From the NCBI GenBank assembly GCA_016210205.1, contig JACQUO010000004.1, forward strand, positions 1 to 64,000: a stretch of DNA of 64,000 nucleotides, given 5' to 3'. Every line of letters begins with the position of its first letter. Positions within the stretch are counted from its first letter, which is position 1. This DNA is from Chloroflexota bacterium (GTDB lineage Bacteria; Chloroflexota; Dehalococcoidia; JACQUO01). A program made the translations under genes and the position numbers. Below, piece by piece: positions 24,316 to 32,597 of the stretch. The notes below the pieces were generated by a model that had not been told where the DNA came from, searched no databases, and saw nothing but the letters and a program-made list of their open reading frames with translations.

Positions 24316-24344
24316 TTGACCTTTTTAACCCGTAAGGGTATTAT
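24316..24344 (+). promoter_or_regulatory. strong promoter with operator-like palindrome
   Basis: TTGACC (24316-24321) and TATTAT (24339-24344) are separated by 17 bases. The spacer contains the inverted repeat ACCC-GTAA-GGGT (24328-24339). It should drive the 225-residue gene and the integrase; a repressor bound at the palindrome, perhaps the XRE protein, would block it. Confidence 0.7.
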
Positions 24345-24420
24345 ATGGGAGATTGTAGCGTCTTAGCTAGAACTACGAGAAGAATAACAGTATCAGATAA
24401 TAGGAATAGAGAGAATAGCG

Positions 24421-25098
24421 GTGGCAAAACGGAAACGGGCTCACATCGCAACTGAGGCAGAGACTATGATTATAGCCCGTGCCTTGGAAATCCCCCGTCT
24501 GTCAAGAACGAAGCTGGCTGAACAGTTGCAGGGAGAACTTGAGAGCGCAGGGTATGATGTGCCTGAAATTGAGGTGCTTGAGCGCAAGATTTCGTGGTAC
24601 AGAAACCACGCTGAAAGCGGGCCGCTGGAAAAGCCTTGGAGCACCGCTACGCTTGAACAATACCCTCTCACCCCGGAAGCCCTGGCGGCAGTGCTGAAGG
24701 TATGGAAACTCCGAACCATGAAGGGGACCAACTTCACCATTCGGGAAGCGAAGTGGGCGGCCAGGCTATCCTCAGTCCAGCAGGATATAGAGCGTCTCTC
24801 GTTGGATGCCAGGCGCTATGCCCACACGGAATTACTGTATCAAACCTCAAAGCGCCCCTTTGATTCTACTATGCTAGACCGGCTGCTTATGGGCCTCCCG
24901 CCGCCCGGGACAGGTATCCTTGAGAGATTGTCGTACGCCCTACTGCCTTTCCTGGCAGAGCAGGAGAAAGGCTTTGACAATGTACTGGGATGGACACTAT
25001 ACAGGGAAACTAAAGATGAATCCGAAAAGAAGTCAGATGCGGTTGATGAAGAACACAGGAGGCTAGCCAATGAGGGGGTCAATTCGCCCGAAGGGTAA
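24421..25098 (+). CDS. hypothetical 225-residue protein preceding the integrase
   Basis: GTG start. Basic N-terminus (MAKRKRAHIATEAETM), then predicted helices including LSRTKLAEQLQGELESAGY, which may be a winged-helix-like unit; the C-terminus is acidic. Base composition is lower in GC than its neighbours. It overlaps the integrase gene by 29 bases and is presumably co-expressed with it. Family not recognised. Confidence 0.65.
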   Translation: MAKRKRAHIATEAETMIIARALEIPRLSRTKLAEQLQGELESAGYDVPEIEVLERKISWYRNHAESGPLEKPWSTATLEQYPLTPEALAAVLKVWKLRTMKGTNFTIREAKWAARLSSVQQDIERLSLDARRYAHTELLYQTSKRPFDSTMLDRLLMGLPPPGTGILERLSYALLPFLAEQEKGFDNVLGWTLYRETKDESEKKSDAVDEEHRRLANEGVNSPEG

Positions 25099-26251
25099 GG
25101 GGTCTTGGCAATTACAGGTCTACACCGGCACCGGGTTGGACGGGAAGACTCGCCGCCACTTCGAGACGGTCAGAGGCCGTAAGTCCGATGCGCAAAAACG
25201 TTTGAGTGAACTGCTGGTCAACCTGGAGAAGGGCGTCCCCGTCCCAGTTGGCCGTCTCACTGTGGCCGAGCACCTCCACCGGTGGCTTAACGGCTATGTG
25301 AAGACCAACTGCTCACCCCGGACGCTGGACGGCTACCAGTCCATTATAGAGCGCCACCTGGTCCCGTCCCTGGGCCATATTCTCCTGAAGCAACTTCACC
25401 CCCAGGCCATTCAAGCCTATTACGGCCAGGCTTGCGAGCGGCTATCACCCCGGACGGTCCACCACCACCACCGGGTGCTGTCCCAAAGCTTGAAGTTCGC
25501 CGTCCGGCAGGGCTACCTGGGCCGCAACCCCGCCGAACTGGTGGACGCCCCCTCACCGCGCAAAAAGGCTTTTCGTTCCCTCACCCCCTCTGAGGTGGAA
25601 GCCCTTTTTGACACGGCAAAGGATAGCTGCTACTACCCCGTGTTTTACACTGCCGTTTCCTCGGGGCTTCGCCAGGCCGAGTTGCTGGGTCTGCGCTGGA
25701 GAGACATAGACCCTGACTTCATGCTCTCCATATCGGTTTCCCAGGTGCTCTACAAGCGCGGAGGTGTCTACCAGTTCAAAGAGCCCAAGACGGCCCACAG
25801 CCGCCGGCGGGTGGCCATGACACCCAAGCTGGCCCTATTCCTGAGCGACTACCGGGCAGAGCGTGAAGCCCTTTACCAGGAACTGGGGCAGCCGCTAACC
25901 CTAGATGACCTGGTATTCGCCTCAGTGGACGGTAAGCCCATGGACCCGGGCGTCCTGTCCCATGCCTTTGCCAGAATGGCCAGGAAAGCAGGCTTGGAGG
26001 GAGTAAGATTCCATGACCTGAGACATACCTTCGCCAGCCTCATGCTGCTGCGGGGGGCCAAGCCAAAGGTCATCTCGGAGGCCCTGGGCCATTCAAGCGT
26101 GGCGTTTACAATGGACGTCTACAGCCATATAATCAGCGGGATGCAAGAGGACGCTATGGCGCTACTGGACGAGGTGCTGCCCCCAGGGGTAAACGGAGTA
26201 TCTCGAAAAAATAACGCCAAATTAACGCCAACTTTCCCCAAAACAGGGTGA
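25070..26251 (+). CDS. tyrosine-type site-specific integrase
   Basis: 393 residues: an N-terminal arm-binding region (SWQLQVYTGTGLDGKTRRH), a SAM-like core-binding domain (about 65-150) and a catalytic domain with Arg in SGLRQAELLGLRW, His/Arg in FHDLRHTFASL, then LGHSSVAFTMDVYSH with the nucleophilic Tyr. All catalytic residues are intact. It ends 22 bases before tRNA-Thr, the likely attachment locus. The last codons contain two copies of TAACGCCAA (26212 and 26223), possible arm-type sites. It likely mobilises the element to its left. Confidence 0.92.
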   Translation: MRGSIRPKGKGSWQLQVYTGTGLDGKTRRHFETVRGRKSDAQKRLSELLVNLEKGVPVPVGRLTVAEHLHRWLNGYVKTNCSPRTLDGYQSIIERHLVPSLGHILLKQLHPQAIQAYYGQACERLSPRTVHHHHRVLSQSLKFAVRQGYLGRNPAELVDAPSPRKKAFRSLTPSEVEALFDTAKDSCYYPVFYTAVSSGLRQAELLGLRWRDIDPDFMLSISVSQVLYKRGGVYQFKEPKTAHSRRRVAMTPKLALFLSDYRAEREALYQELGQPLTLDDLVFASVDGKPMDPGVLSHAFARMARKAGLEGVRFHDLRHTFASLMLLRGAKPKVISEALGHSSVAFTMDVYSHIISGMQEDAMALLDEVLPPGVNGVSRKNNAKLTPTFPKTG

Positions 26252-26273
26252 ACAACCACAAATTAGCTTCAAT

Positions 26274-26348
26274 GCCAGCGTAGCTCAGGGGCAGAGCAGC
26301 GGTTTCGTAAACCGCCGGTCGTCGGTTCGATTCCGACCGCTGGCTCCA
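26274..26348 (+). tRNA. tRNA-Thr (CGT)
   Basis: Full cloverleaf: acceptor GCCAGCG/CGCTGGC, D stem GCTC/GAGC, anticodon stem GCGGT/ACCGC with loop TTCGTAA (anticodon CGT), T arm GTCGG-TTCGATT-CCGAC, and an encoded TCCA end. It reads ACG codons. The integrase gene lies immediately 5' of it. Confidence 0.96.
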
Positions 26349-26375
26349 CCGCTAGTCTTATTTTACGGAGGCGAC

Positions 26376-27137
26376 ATGAGCTGGTTTGTAGAGAAACTGG
26401 AGCGTATCACAACACCCCGTCCCAAGCCCATGGGATTTGGGGCAGCCGCACGGGCAGTGAAAGAGCCAGCCCTGTTGCTGCTGGCGCTCCTGGGCCCAAA
26501 AGAGGGGCTGCCCCCGGCTCTGCCCGCAGGGGCCGATGCCGTAGTTCTCCGCCGCCTGCCCAAAGAGAAGACCGGCCAAGAGTCCTCCCAGAACCAGCCC
26601 CCCTGGGGCCTGGCCCTGGAGTCGGTGGGGGCGGAGGAGACCGCCAAGCTGCAGGAGTCAAGCTGCGATTTCGTCATCTTCGGCGCGGCGGGCACCGCCA
26701 CGGCCCTGCTCCATGATGAGGACATCGGCAAAATCCTCCGAGCCGACCCCGACCAGCCAGATAGCCACCTGCGCGTCCTGGCCAATATGCCCATCGACGC
26801 CCTTTTCCTGGAGCTGCCCTCTTCCGGGAGTCTGGATATGGCGGCACTGGTCCATTGCCAGCGCCTGGCCATGCTGGCCCAAAGGCCTATCCTGCTTCAC
26901 CTAGCCCAGTCCCTACAGGAGGGCGACCTGGAAGGGCTGTGGAACGTTGGGGTGCGGGCTCTAGCGGTGGAACTGGCGACGGCTCCCCAGGGGCTTTGGG
27001 AGGAGCTGCGCCGCGCCATCGACGCCTTCACACCAGCGCCGAAAAAGGACCGGGAGCGACGCTCCGCGGTCCTGCCCGCCGTGGGTCTGGCCCCTGACTT
27101 GGAGGACAAAGAAGAGGAGGAGGAAGAGGACTTCTAG
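26376..27137 (+). CDS. conserved-type hypothetical protein, 253 residues
   Basis: ATG 28 bases after the tRNA, with TTACGGAGG upstream. Alternating hydrophobic strands and helices (SCDFVIFGAA, PIDALFLELPSSGSLDMAAL, RPILLHLAQ) suggest an alpha/beta, perhaps TIM-barrel-like, fold. The C-terminus is a run of acidic residues. No catalytic motif is recognised. It converges on the next gene, the two stop codons overlapping. Confidence 0.7.
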   Translation: MSWFVEKLERITTPRPKPMGFGAAARAVKEPALLLLALLGPKEGLPPALPAGADAVVLRRLPKEKTGQESSQNQPPWGLALESVGAEETAKLQESSCDFVIFGAAGTATALLHDEDIGKILRADPDQPDSHLRVLANMPIDALFLELPSSGSLDMAALVHCQRLAMLAQRPILLHLAQSLQEGDLEGLWNVGVRALAVELATAPQGLWEELRRAIDAFTPAPKKDRERRSAVLPAVGLAPDLEDKEEEEEEDF

Positions 27138-27430
27138 CGCAAGAAGAAGGCCAACGCCAGAAGCAAGACGATAAAACTCCCGCTCAAGATTCCGATGAGG
27201 CGCAGCTCCGACATCAAATAGCGCTGGTCGCCGGCGGGAAAGGAAGGAGAAGTCGCCTTAGCTTCCCGGGCCAGGGATGATGCGGCCTTGGGCGGGAACT
27301 CCTTGGCCGCAGCCGCGGCCGGAGGGGCGGATGGGGCCCCGGCGCCAGCCGCAGGAGGGGAAGAAGGTCGCAGTTGCCTCCTCTTTCTGCCGGCCTTGGA
27401 AGAAGGGCCGCCACGGCTTTTTCGAGTCAT
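27134..27430 (-). CDS. small C-terminally anchored membrane protein
   Basis: 98 residues from ATG 27430. A basic, Pro/Ala-rich disordered region (about 1-65) is followed by one C-terminal membrane helix (LIGILSGSFIVLLLALAFFL). It lies 18 bases downstream of the cytidylate-kinase-like gene, presumably in one transcript. Function unknown. Confidence 0.6.
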   Translation of the reverse strand: MTRKSRGGPSSKAGRKRRQLRPSSPPAAGAGAPSAPPAAAAAKEFPPKAASSLAREAKATSPSFPAGDQRYLMSELRLIGILSGSFIVLLLALAFFLR

Positions 27431-27448
27431 CAGGGCACCCTCCACAAA

Positions 27449-28156
27449 TTAAGCGATACGCCGCCGCACCGCCAGGATGCGGGCAGCATGGGCTATCAAC
27501 CGGGCCGCCGTAGCCAAGGGTTGCTTGTCCGTGTTCACCATAAGGTCGTAGTAGCTGGGGTCCCGCACATCGGCCTTGTAGAACTTCTTGAAATAGGCCA
27601 CCCAATCCCGCTCCGTATCGTGGATGAGCTTCTCCGCCGCTGCCCTCCTCAGCTTCTCTCGCCCCATCACCCGCTTCACCCGGCCCTCCATGGGGCCATA
27701 GACGAAGATATGGAGGGCATTGGGCAGGTTCTTCAAGACGAACTGCCCTCCCCGCCGGATGATGACCACATTGCCCTCCTGGGCCACCTCCCGGATGACG
27801 GACTGCACTGCCGACAAATAGCGAGCGTCATCCACCTCGCTGGCGTCGGGAGCCATAGCCTCCTGATAGCTACGACTGAGAAGCATCTCCAGCCCGCTGG
27901 TGCCCAGATAGGGGTCTCCGCTGCCCCCCAGGGCCGACTTCCGCAGCACTTCCTCCAGGGCGCGGCCCAACCGCTCCCCCCTGGAACTGAGATGGTCGTC
28001 CTTCCTGGCCAGCTCTTGCGGGGAAGCCCCCAACCTTTTGGCCGCCTGGGCCACAATCTCCCTGTCCACATAGTGCGCCCCGAGCTGCTGGGCCACCATC
28101 TCCCCAATCTCCCTGCCTCCGGCGCCAAACTCCCCGGCGATGGTCACAACCGGCAT
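27449..28156 (-). CDS. cytidylate kinase-like family protein
   Basis: 235 residues with an N-terminal P-loop-like motif (VVTIAGEFGAGGREIGEMVA) and the EREIVAQAAKRLG-type helix typical of the cytidylate kinase-like (AAA-type) family. The family contains putative nucleotide kinases distinct from Cmk; the substrate is not known. Arg-rich lid residues (EGRVKRVMGREKLRR) are present. It is followed by the small membrane protein and preceded, nine bases away, by the RpiB-like gene. Confidence 0.8.
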   Translation of the reverse strand: MPVVTIAGEFGAGGREIGEMVAQQLGAHYVDREIVAQAAKRLGASPQELARKDDHLSSRGERLGRALEEVLRKSALGGSGDPYLGTSGLEMLLSRSYQEAMAPDASEVDDARYLSAVQSVIREVAQEGNVVIIRRGGQFVLKNLPNALHIFVYGPMEGRVKRVMGREKLRRAAAEKLIHDTERDWVAYFKKFYKADVRDPSYYDLMVNTDKQPLATAARLIAHAARILAVRRRIA

Positions 28157-28165
28157 GATACCCCC

Positions 28166-28663
28166 CTAAAACTCTCTCCCGCCCGCCCCGGCCTTCTCCC
28201 CAGCCGCCGCGCCCGGGCGTTTCGAATAGCGGAACTCCATCTCCCCTAGCTTGGCTACATTAGCAGCATCCTCGCCGCCGCCGAAGGGAGTGGAGAACCA
28301 GGCCACCAGCATCTCCTGGGCCACACCAGGGGTGGTGAGTCGCAGACTCATGACCAGGACATTGGCATGATTCCAGAGGCGCGCCCCCCTGGCGGTGGCA
28401 GCATCGGTGCAGAGGGCAGCCCGAACTCCGGGGACCTTGTTGGCAGCGATGCTCACCCCGGTGCCCGTCCAGCAGAAGACGACCCCCTCCTCCGCCTGGC
28501 CCGTGGCCACCGCACGGCCCACCGACTTCCCTACCTCGGGCCATGGGGTGGGAATTCCCCTCAAGGCACCTGCCAGCGTGACCTGGTGCCCTCGCCTCTC
28601 CAGCTCAGCCACGACGAAGTCCGTCAGAGCGGTGCGCTCGTCGCTCCCTACAGCAATCCTCAT
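28166..28663 (-). CDS. RpiB/LacAB-family sugar-phosphate isomerase
   Basis: 165 residues from ATG 28663 (AAGGTAAAAGGTAAA upstream). The family motifs are MRIAVGSDERTAL at the N-terminus and EEGVVFCWTGTGVSIAANKV, where the catalytic Cys in CWTG replaces the usual C-G-T-G arrangement. NHANVLVMSLR follows. The family interconverts ribose-5-P and ribulose-5-P or related sugars; exact specificity is open. The C-terminal 20 residues are a Gly/Ala-rich tail. Confidence 0.8.
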   Translation of the reverse strand: MRIAVGSDERTALTDFVVAELERRGHQVTLAGALRGIPTPWPEVGKSVGRAVATGQAEEGVVFCWTGTGVSIAANKVPGVRAALCTDAATARGARLWNHANVLVMSLRLTTPGVAQEMLVAWFSTPFGGGEDAANVAKLGEMEFRYSKRPGAAAGEKAGAGGREF

Positions 28664-28754
28664 TTTACCTTTTACCTTCAAGCGCATACCTGTCTCAGGA
28701 GGCTATCATGGCATAAGGGTCTTGGCCTGTCAATAAAAACCCCCACCGGTTCCC

Positions 28755-28785
28755 TTGGGGATATAAATGGGGGCAGTGCTATAAT
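28755..28785 (+). promoter_or_regulatory. probable promoter of rsmG
   Basis: TATAAT at 28780-28785 with TGC directly before it (extended -10). The -35 candidate TTGGGG (28755-28760) is weak and at a long 19-base spacing, which the extended -10 may compensate. Confidence 0.5.
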
Positions 28786-28829
28786 CCAGGGCAGGAGGCA
28801 GCCCCATCACCTTTACTGAGTCCTAACAT

Positions 28830-29576
28830 ATGATGGAAGAACTGGCGAAAGGCGCCCTCAAATTCGGGGTCGCCCTCAGCCCGCAGCAGCTTGCCCAGTT
28901 CGAAGTCTATTACCGAAAGCTGGAGACCTGGAACCAGCGCGTCAACCTGACCTCCATCCAGGGATACCGGGAGGTCCAGGTGGGGCACTTCCTTGACTCC
29001 CTGAGCATTTGCCTGGCCCTGCGAGACGGCCCGTGGGGGCTGGGGTTGGAGCAAGCCCCTCCCCAGGAGCAGGGTACCTTCTCCCTCATCGATGTCGGCA
29101 CCGGGGCCGGGCTGCCGGCCCTGCCGCTGAAGATTGCTTTCCCCCATCTCAGAGTGACCCTGGTGGACTCCGTCGCCAAGAAGACCGCCTTCTTGACCCA
29201 CCTGCTAGCTGCGCTGGGCCTGAATGATGTCTCCGTGAAGACAGAGCGGGCGGAGACCCTGGCGCGCCACCCCGACCACCGAGAGAGCTACGACCTGGCG
29301 GTCTCCCGGGCCGTGGCCTCCCTCCCTACCCTGCTGGAGCTCTCCCTGCCCTTCCTGCGGGTGGGAGGGGTGATGGTAGCCCCCAAGAAGGGGGCGGTGG
29401 CCGCGGAGGTGGCCCGGGCCGGGCGGGCCCTGACCCTCCTGGGCGGGCGGGTGCACCATGTCACCGAGCTCACCCTGGCGGGCGAGAAGCGGGCCCTGGT
29501 GGTAGTGGCCAAGGTATCCCCCGTGCCAGAAGCCTACCCCCGGCGGCCCGGCCTCCCCAAAAAACGCCCCCTCTAA
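28830..29576 (+). CDS. rsmG: 16S rRNA (guanine527-N7)-methyltransferase RsmG
   Basis: 248 residues. Family blocks are LETWNQRVNLTSIQGYREVQ near the N-terminus, the SAM-binding loop LIDVGTGAGLPALPLKIAFP, and SRAVASLPTLLELSLPFL. It methylates G527 of 16S rRNA in the cytoplasm; its loss is known to give low-level streptomycin resistance. The Arg/Lys-rich C-terminus (RRPGLPKKRPL) is typical. An ATG two codons in (28833) could equally be the start. Confidence 0.93.
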   Translation: MMEELAKGALKFGVALSPQQLAQFEVYYRKLETWNQRVNLTSIQGYREVQVGHFLDSLSICLALRDGPWGLGLEQAPPQEQGTFSLIDVGTGAGLPALPLKIAFPHLRVTLVDSVAKKTAFLTHLLAALGLNDVSVKTERAETLARHPDHRESYDLAVSRAVASLPTLLELSLPFLRVGGVMVAPKKGAVAAEVARAGRALTLLGGRVHHVTELTLAGEKRALVVVAKVSPVPEAYPRRPGLPKKRPL

Positions 29577-29949
29577 CAGGCCCTCAGCCCTAAAAATATG
29601 CCTTAATTGCTCCTCTGGGCGGTCATACCCCCCGAGCTCAGGTCTTGGCCGGCGCCTTTCTCGCCATGCAGACTGAGCCACCAGTCCCAAGCCATCTCTG
29701 AGACTACTCGCCCCAAAAAGTTCCCCGAGCGGACTCGTTGTCCCAGGGCTTGTGAGAGACTGATGACGCCAGTTTTTCTTCAGGCCCAAGGGTATCCCCG
29801 GGCCTGAAGGCCCCGCCACAGTCTGGGACTGCCCGTATCCGCCTGCCTCCACCCATTTCGCTTCTGGCCCAGGGCATGTTGCAAAATACTGTCCCCTGCT
29901 TTATAGGTCAGAGCTGATAAAAAGACTGGGAAAAGACTGCTCTGGACTA
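29577..29949. other. intergenic region with one strong hairpin
   Basis: A hairpin with 9-bp arms TTCAGGCCC/GGGCCTGAA occupies 29779-29808 but lacks a downstream T-run. No coding frame with a ribosome-binding site and no RNA gene is recognised in the rest. Confidence 0.5.
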
Positions 29950-29991
29950 TTGACAGTCCGCAAACGGACTGATATAATCCCCCTGCGGACT
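29950..29991 (+). promoter_or_regulatory. consensus promoter overlapped by palindromic operator
   Basis: TTGACA (29950-29955) and TATAAT (29973-29978) are 17 bases apart, a perfect consensus. The spacer is filled by the inverted repeat AGTCCG-CAAA-CGGACT (29955-29970), and a half-site TGCGGACT recurs just downstream of the -10 box (29984-29991). A repressor dimer here would shut off the DUF5343 gene. Confidence 0.8.
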
Positions 29992-30012
29992 AAAAACGGA
30001 GATGAGTCTAAT

Positions 30013-30711
30013 ATGGTCACCGCCACCAAAGAGTCCAGTCCCAAGGAGAAGCGACCCCTCCCCCCCTACGGCCCCGTTGGCGGCATGCTGGAGGGCCTGG
30101 GGCTGCTGCAGCGCACTAAGCCGCCCAAAGTGGACACCGCGTTCCTCCAATCTCAGGGCATCGCCCCCAGGAACGAATACAAGGTGGTCGGTGCCCTGCG
30201 CTACCTGGACCTCATCAACGACGAGGGGACGCCCACGGAGAAATGCAAGCTGCTGCGAACTCGTGGGCCAGATTACACTCAGGCGCTCCAAGACCTGGTG
30301 AAAAGCGCCTATGCCGGGTTTTTCCGGAACCGGGAGCTCAAGTCCGTCACCGGAGACGCCATCTACAACTACTTCGTGACCGAGGAGGGGCTGGGACCGG
30401 AGATGGCCGCCAAGGCCTCCCGTTTCTTCGTCGCCCTCTGCCAACAGGCCGGCCTCCCCCTGCCCGCCGTGGCCGAGCCCCGGCGGCGCCTCCGCCGCGA
30501 GCGGACGGCCCGGCCCGCGGCCACGCCCCCGCGGCGAGGACAGCGCTCCCCCCGCCAGACCCCAGACATCAAGGGGCCCTTGGCCCCGGCCCCCGACCTG
30601 CCCCTGGTCTTCAGCCTCTCCCCCCTGGAGATGGACCAGCTGGATGACGAACGCCTCACCCAGCTCTTCCGCAAGGTGAGGCAGGCCTGGGAACGCTCCG
30701 CCCAGAACTAG
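30013..30711 (+). CDS. DUF5343 domain protein
   Basis: 232 residues from ATG 30013; longer starts would lie inside the promoter. Residues ~30-150 match DUF5343 (KVVGALRYLDLINDEGTPTE ... DLVKSAYAGFF ... KASRFFVALCQQAGLPLP), a helical domain of unknown function that resembles winged-helix proteins. A Pro/Arg-rich linker (about 155-195) leads to a short acidic C-terminal helix. The palindromic operator in its promoter suggests tight, perhaps autogenous, control. Confidence 0.8.
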   Translation: MVTATKESSPKEKRPLPPYGPVGGMLEGLGLLQRTKPPKVDTAFLQSQGIAPRNEYKVVGALRYLDLINDEGTPTEKCKLLRTRGPDYTQALQDLVKSAYAGFFRNRELKSVTGDAIYNYFVTEEGLGPEMAAKASRFFVALCQQAGLPLPAVAEPRRRLRRERTARPAATPPRRGQRSPRQTPDIKGPLAPAPDLPLVFSLSPLEMDQLDDERLTQLFRKVRQAWERSAQN

Positions 30712-30785
30712 GCCGCCTCCCGCAGGCCCCACGCCCAGGCTTTCCCTAAGATGGCAACGGCCCTAAGTTCCCCCGCCAACCTGCG

Positions 30786-30815
30786 TTGCCCCGTCGCCGT
30801 CCCCCGTGCTACAAT
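30786..30815 (+). promoter_or_regulatory. probable promoter of dprA
   Basis: TTGCCC (30786-30791) and TACAAT (30810-30815) are 18 bases apart, with TGC before the -10 box. The ATG of dprA is 11 bases further on, so the leader is very short. Confidence 0.55.
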
Positions 30816-30826
30816 AGCCCTAAGCC

Positions 30827-31942
30827 ATGTCGGAACTGGGTTATTGGGTCGCCTTCCACCGCATCCCCGGGATTGGACGCCACCGCTTCAACCTTCTGCT
30901 GAACCATTTCGGCACCTTGAAGCAGGCATGGCAGGCCCGGGACAATGAGCTTTACGCTGCGGGGCTGGAAGCCAGGTCAGTCCAGGCCATCGTAAGCCAC
31001 CGACCGGGGATTTCCCCCCAAGTGGAGGTGGAGAAGCTGGAACGGGCCGGAATCAGTGCCCTCACCTGGGAGGACCCCGCCTACCCCGCACGGCTGAAGG
31101 AGACCCAGGACCCTCCACCGGTGCTTTACCTCCGGGGCAACCTCACCCCCGCCGACGAATGGTCGGTGGCCGTGGTGGGCACCCGCCGGGCCACCGTCTA
31201 CGGACGAGAGGCCACGGAGCGCCTGGCAGGAGACCTGGCCCGGAGCGGCATCACCATCGTCAGCGGCCTAGCCCGGGGCATCGATGCGGTGGCGCACCGG
31301 GCCGCCCTGGAGGCCGGGGGGCGGACCATCGCCGTCTTCGCCTGCGGCCTGGACGTCTGCTATCCCCCAGAGCACAAGGGCCTGGCTCAGGCTGTGGCGG
31401 AAAATGGAGCGCTAGTGAGCGACTATCCCCTGGGAACACGCCCCAGGGCAGAGAACTTCCCTCGGCGCAACCGCATCATGAGCGGCCTCAGCCTGGGGGC
31501 CCTGGTCATCGAGGCGGGGGAGGGCAGCGGGGCCCTCATCACCGCCCGTCTGGCCCTGGAGCAGGGACGGGAGGTCTTCGCCGTGCCGGGGAGCATCCTC
31601 TCCCCCCTGAGCCGGGGCGTCAACCGCCTCATCCAGGACGGGGCCAAGCTGGTCATGGATACCCGGGATGTCCTGGAGGAGCTGAACCTGGCGGTGGTGG
31701 GCCAGCAGCTGGAGATGAAAGAGCTGCTCCCCGAGAATGCCGCCGAGGCGGCCCTGCTCCAGTGCCTCTCCTCCGAGCCCATCCACATCGATATGCTGCG
31801 GCGACGCGCCAACCTGCCCATGGCAGAGGTGAGCAGCACCCTGGCCATGATGGAGCTGAAGGGGCTGGTCCGCCAGCTGGGCGGTATGCATTATGTAAAG
31901 GCACACGAGGCCCAGGTCACCTACGAGGTGAGAGCCCGGTAA
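30827..31942 (+). CDS. dprA: DNA-processing protein DprA
   Basis: 371 residues. An N-terminal HhH/SAM-like region (AFHRIPGIGRHRFNLLLNHF), the Rossmann-like DprA core (VAVVGTRRATVYGREATERL, IVSGLARGIDAVAHRAALEA, FPRRNRIMSGLS) and a C-terminal winged-helix domain (IHIDMLRRRANLPMAEVSST) are all present. DprA loads RecA on incoming single-stranded DNA during transformation and is widely conserved even in non-competent species. The gene precedes topA, separated from it by one DsbA-like gene, a common arrangement. Confidence 0.95.
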   Translation: MSELGYWVAFHRIPGIGRHRFNLLLNHFGTLKQAWQARDNELYAAGLEARSVQAIVSHRPGISPQVEVEKLERAGISALTWEDPAYPARLKETQDPPPVLYLRGNLTPADEWSVAVVGTRRATVYGREATERLAGDLARSGITIVSGLARGIDAVAHRAALEAGGRTIAVFACGLDVCYPPEHKGLAQAVAENGALVSDYPLGTRPRAENFPRRNRIMSGLSLGALVIEAGEGSGALITARLALEQGREVFAVPGSILSPLSRGVNRLIQDGAKLVMDTRDVLEELNLAVVGQQLEMKELLPENAAEAALLQCLSSEPIHIDMLRRRANLPMAEVSSTLAMMELKGLVRQLGGMHYVKAHEAQVTYEVRAR

Positions 31943-31969
31943 ACCGTAGTTTGGGAAGTGAGGTGCGCC

Positions 31970-32578
31970 ATGTCAGAACCCTTAGTCATAGAAATCTACT
32001 CCGATTATCTCTGCCCCTGGTGCTACATCGCCTCAATCCGTTTCGATGAGATTAAGGAGGAGTTCAGGGACCAGGTCTCCCTCCGCTGGATGTCCTATCC
32101 CCTGCGGCGAGAGGAGCAGCCGGGACGCCGCCCCAACCCCCGCACGGCCTCCCACATCTCTCGGCCCCAGCAGGAGGAGCCCAGCGCCATCTTCAAGCCC
32201 TGGCCCCAGGACAAAGACCTGCCCTCCTCCAGCCTGTCCGCCCTGGAGGCGGCGAAGTGTGCGGAGCTTCAGGGAGAGGAGCTGGCCCGGCGCTTCCACC
32301 TCCGCCTCATGAAGGCCAACTTCGAGGAATCCCAGGACATCAGCCAGCGGGAGGTGCTCCTGGGCCTGGCCGCCGAGATAGGTCTAGAGGTCAAGAGCTT
32401 ACAGCGCCATCTGATCTCGGGGCAGATGCGCCCCAAGGTGCTCCAGGAATTTGAGAAGGCCCGCTCCCTCAACATCTTCGGCATCCCCACCGCCATCTTC
32501 GGCGGCAAGATACGGCTGGAGGGAGCCGTGCCCATAGACATGTACCGCCGGGCCATCGCCGTCTGCGGCAAAGATTAG
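31970..32578 (+). CDS. DsbA/FrnE-family oxidoreductase
   Basis: 202 residues from ATG 31970 (GGAAGTGAGGTG upstream). The thioredoxin-fold active site is SDYLCPWCYIAS (CPWC) and the cis-Pro region is FGIPTAIFGGKIRLEGAVP. There is no signal peptide, so it is cytoplasmic like FrnE-type DsbA proteins, which act on disulfides or on polyketide/isomerase substrates. The natural substrate is not evident. Confidence 0.87.
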   Translation: MSEPLVIEIYSDYLCPWCYIASIRFDEIKEEFRDQVSLRWMSYPLRREEQPGRRPNPRTASHISRPQQEEPSAIFKPWPQDKDLPSSSLSALEAAKCAELQGEELARRFHLRLMKANFEESQDISQREVLLGLAAEIGLEVKSLQRHLISGQMRPKVLQEFEKARSLNIFGIPTAIFGGKIRLEGAVPIDMYRRAIAVCGKD

Positions 32579-32597
32579 CCGGGGAAGCCGCCCCAGA

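Larger units (their letters stand above)
11640..26273. mobile_element. integrated element carrying a PRTRC-like ubiquitin-type cassette
   Basis: The block contains two tyrosine recombinases, an excisionase-like HTH gene, an XRE regulator, a primase-polymerase fragment, a sliding clamp and a PRTRC-like cassette, nearly all on the minus strand, and it ends at tRNA-Thr. Many of its genes use the same AGGAGGTGATAA-type ribosome-binding site. The right edge is taken as the tRNA. The left edge is uncertain: it is placed where the IS481 relic ends, and no copy of the tRNA sequence was recognised there. It may be two nested insertions, with one recombinase each. Confidence 0.6.
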
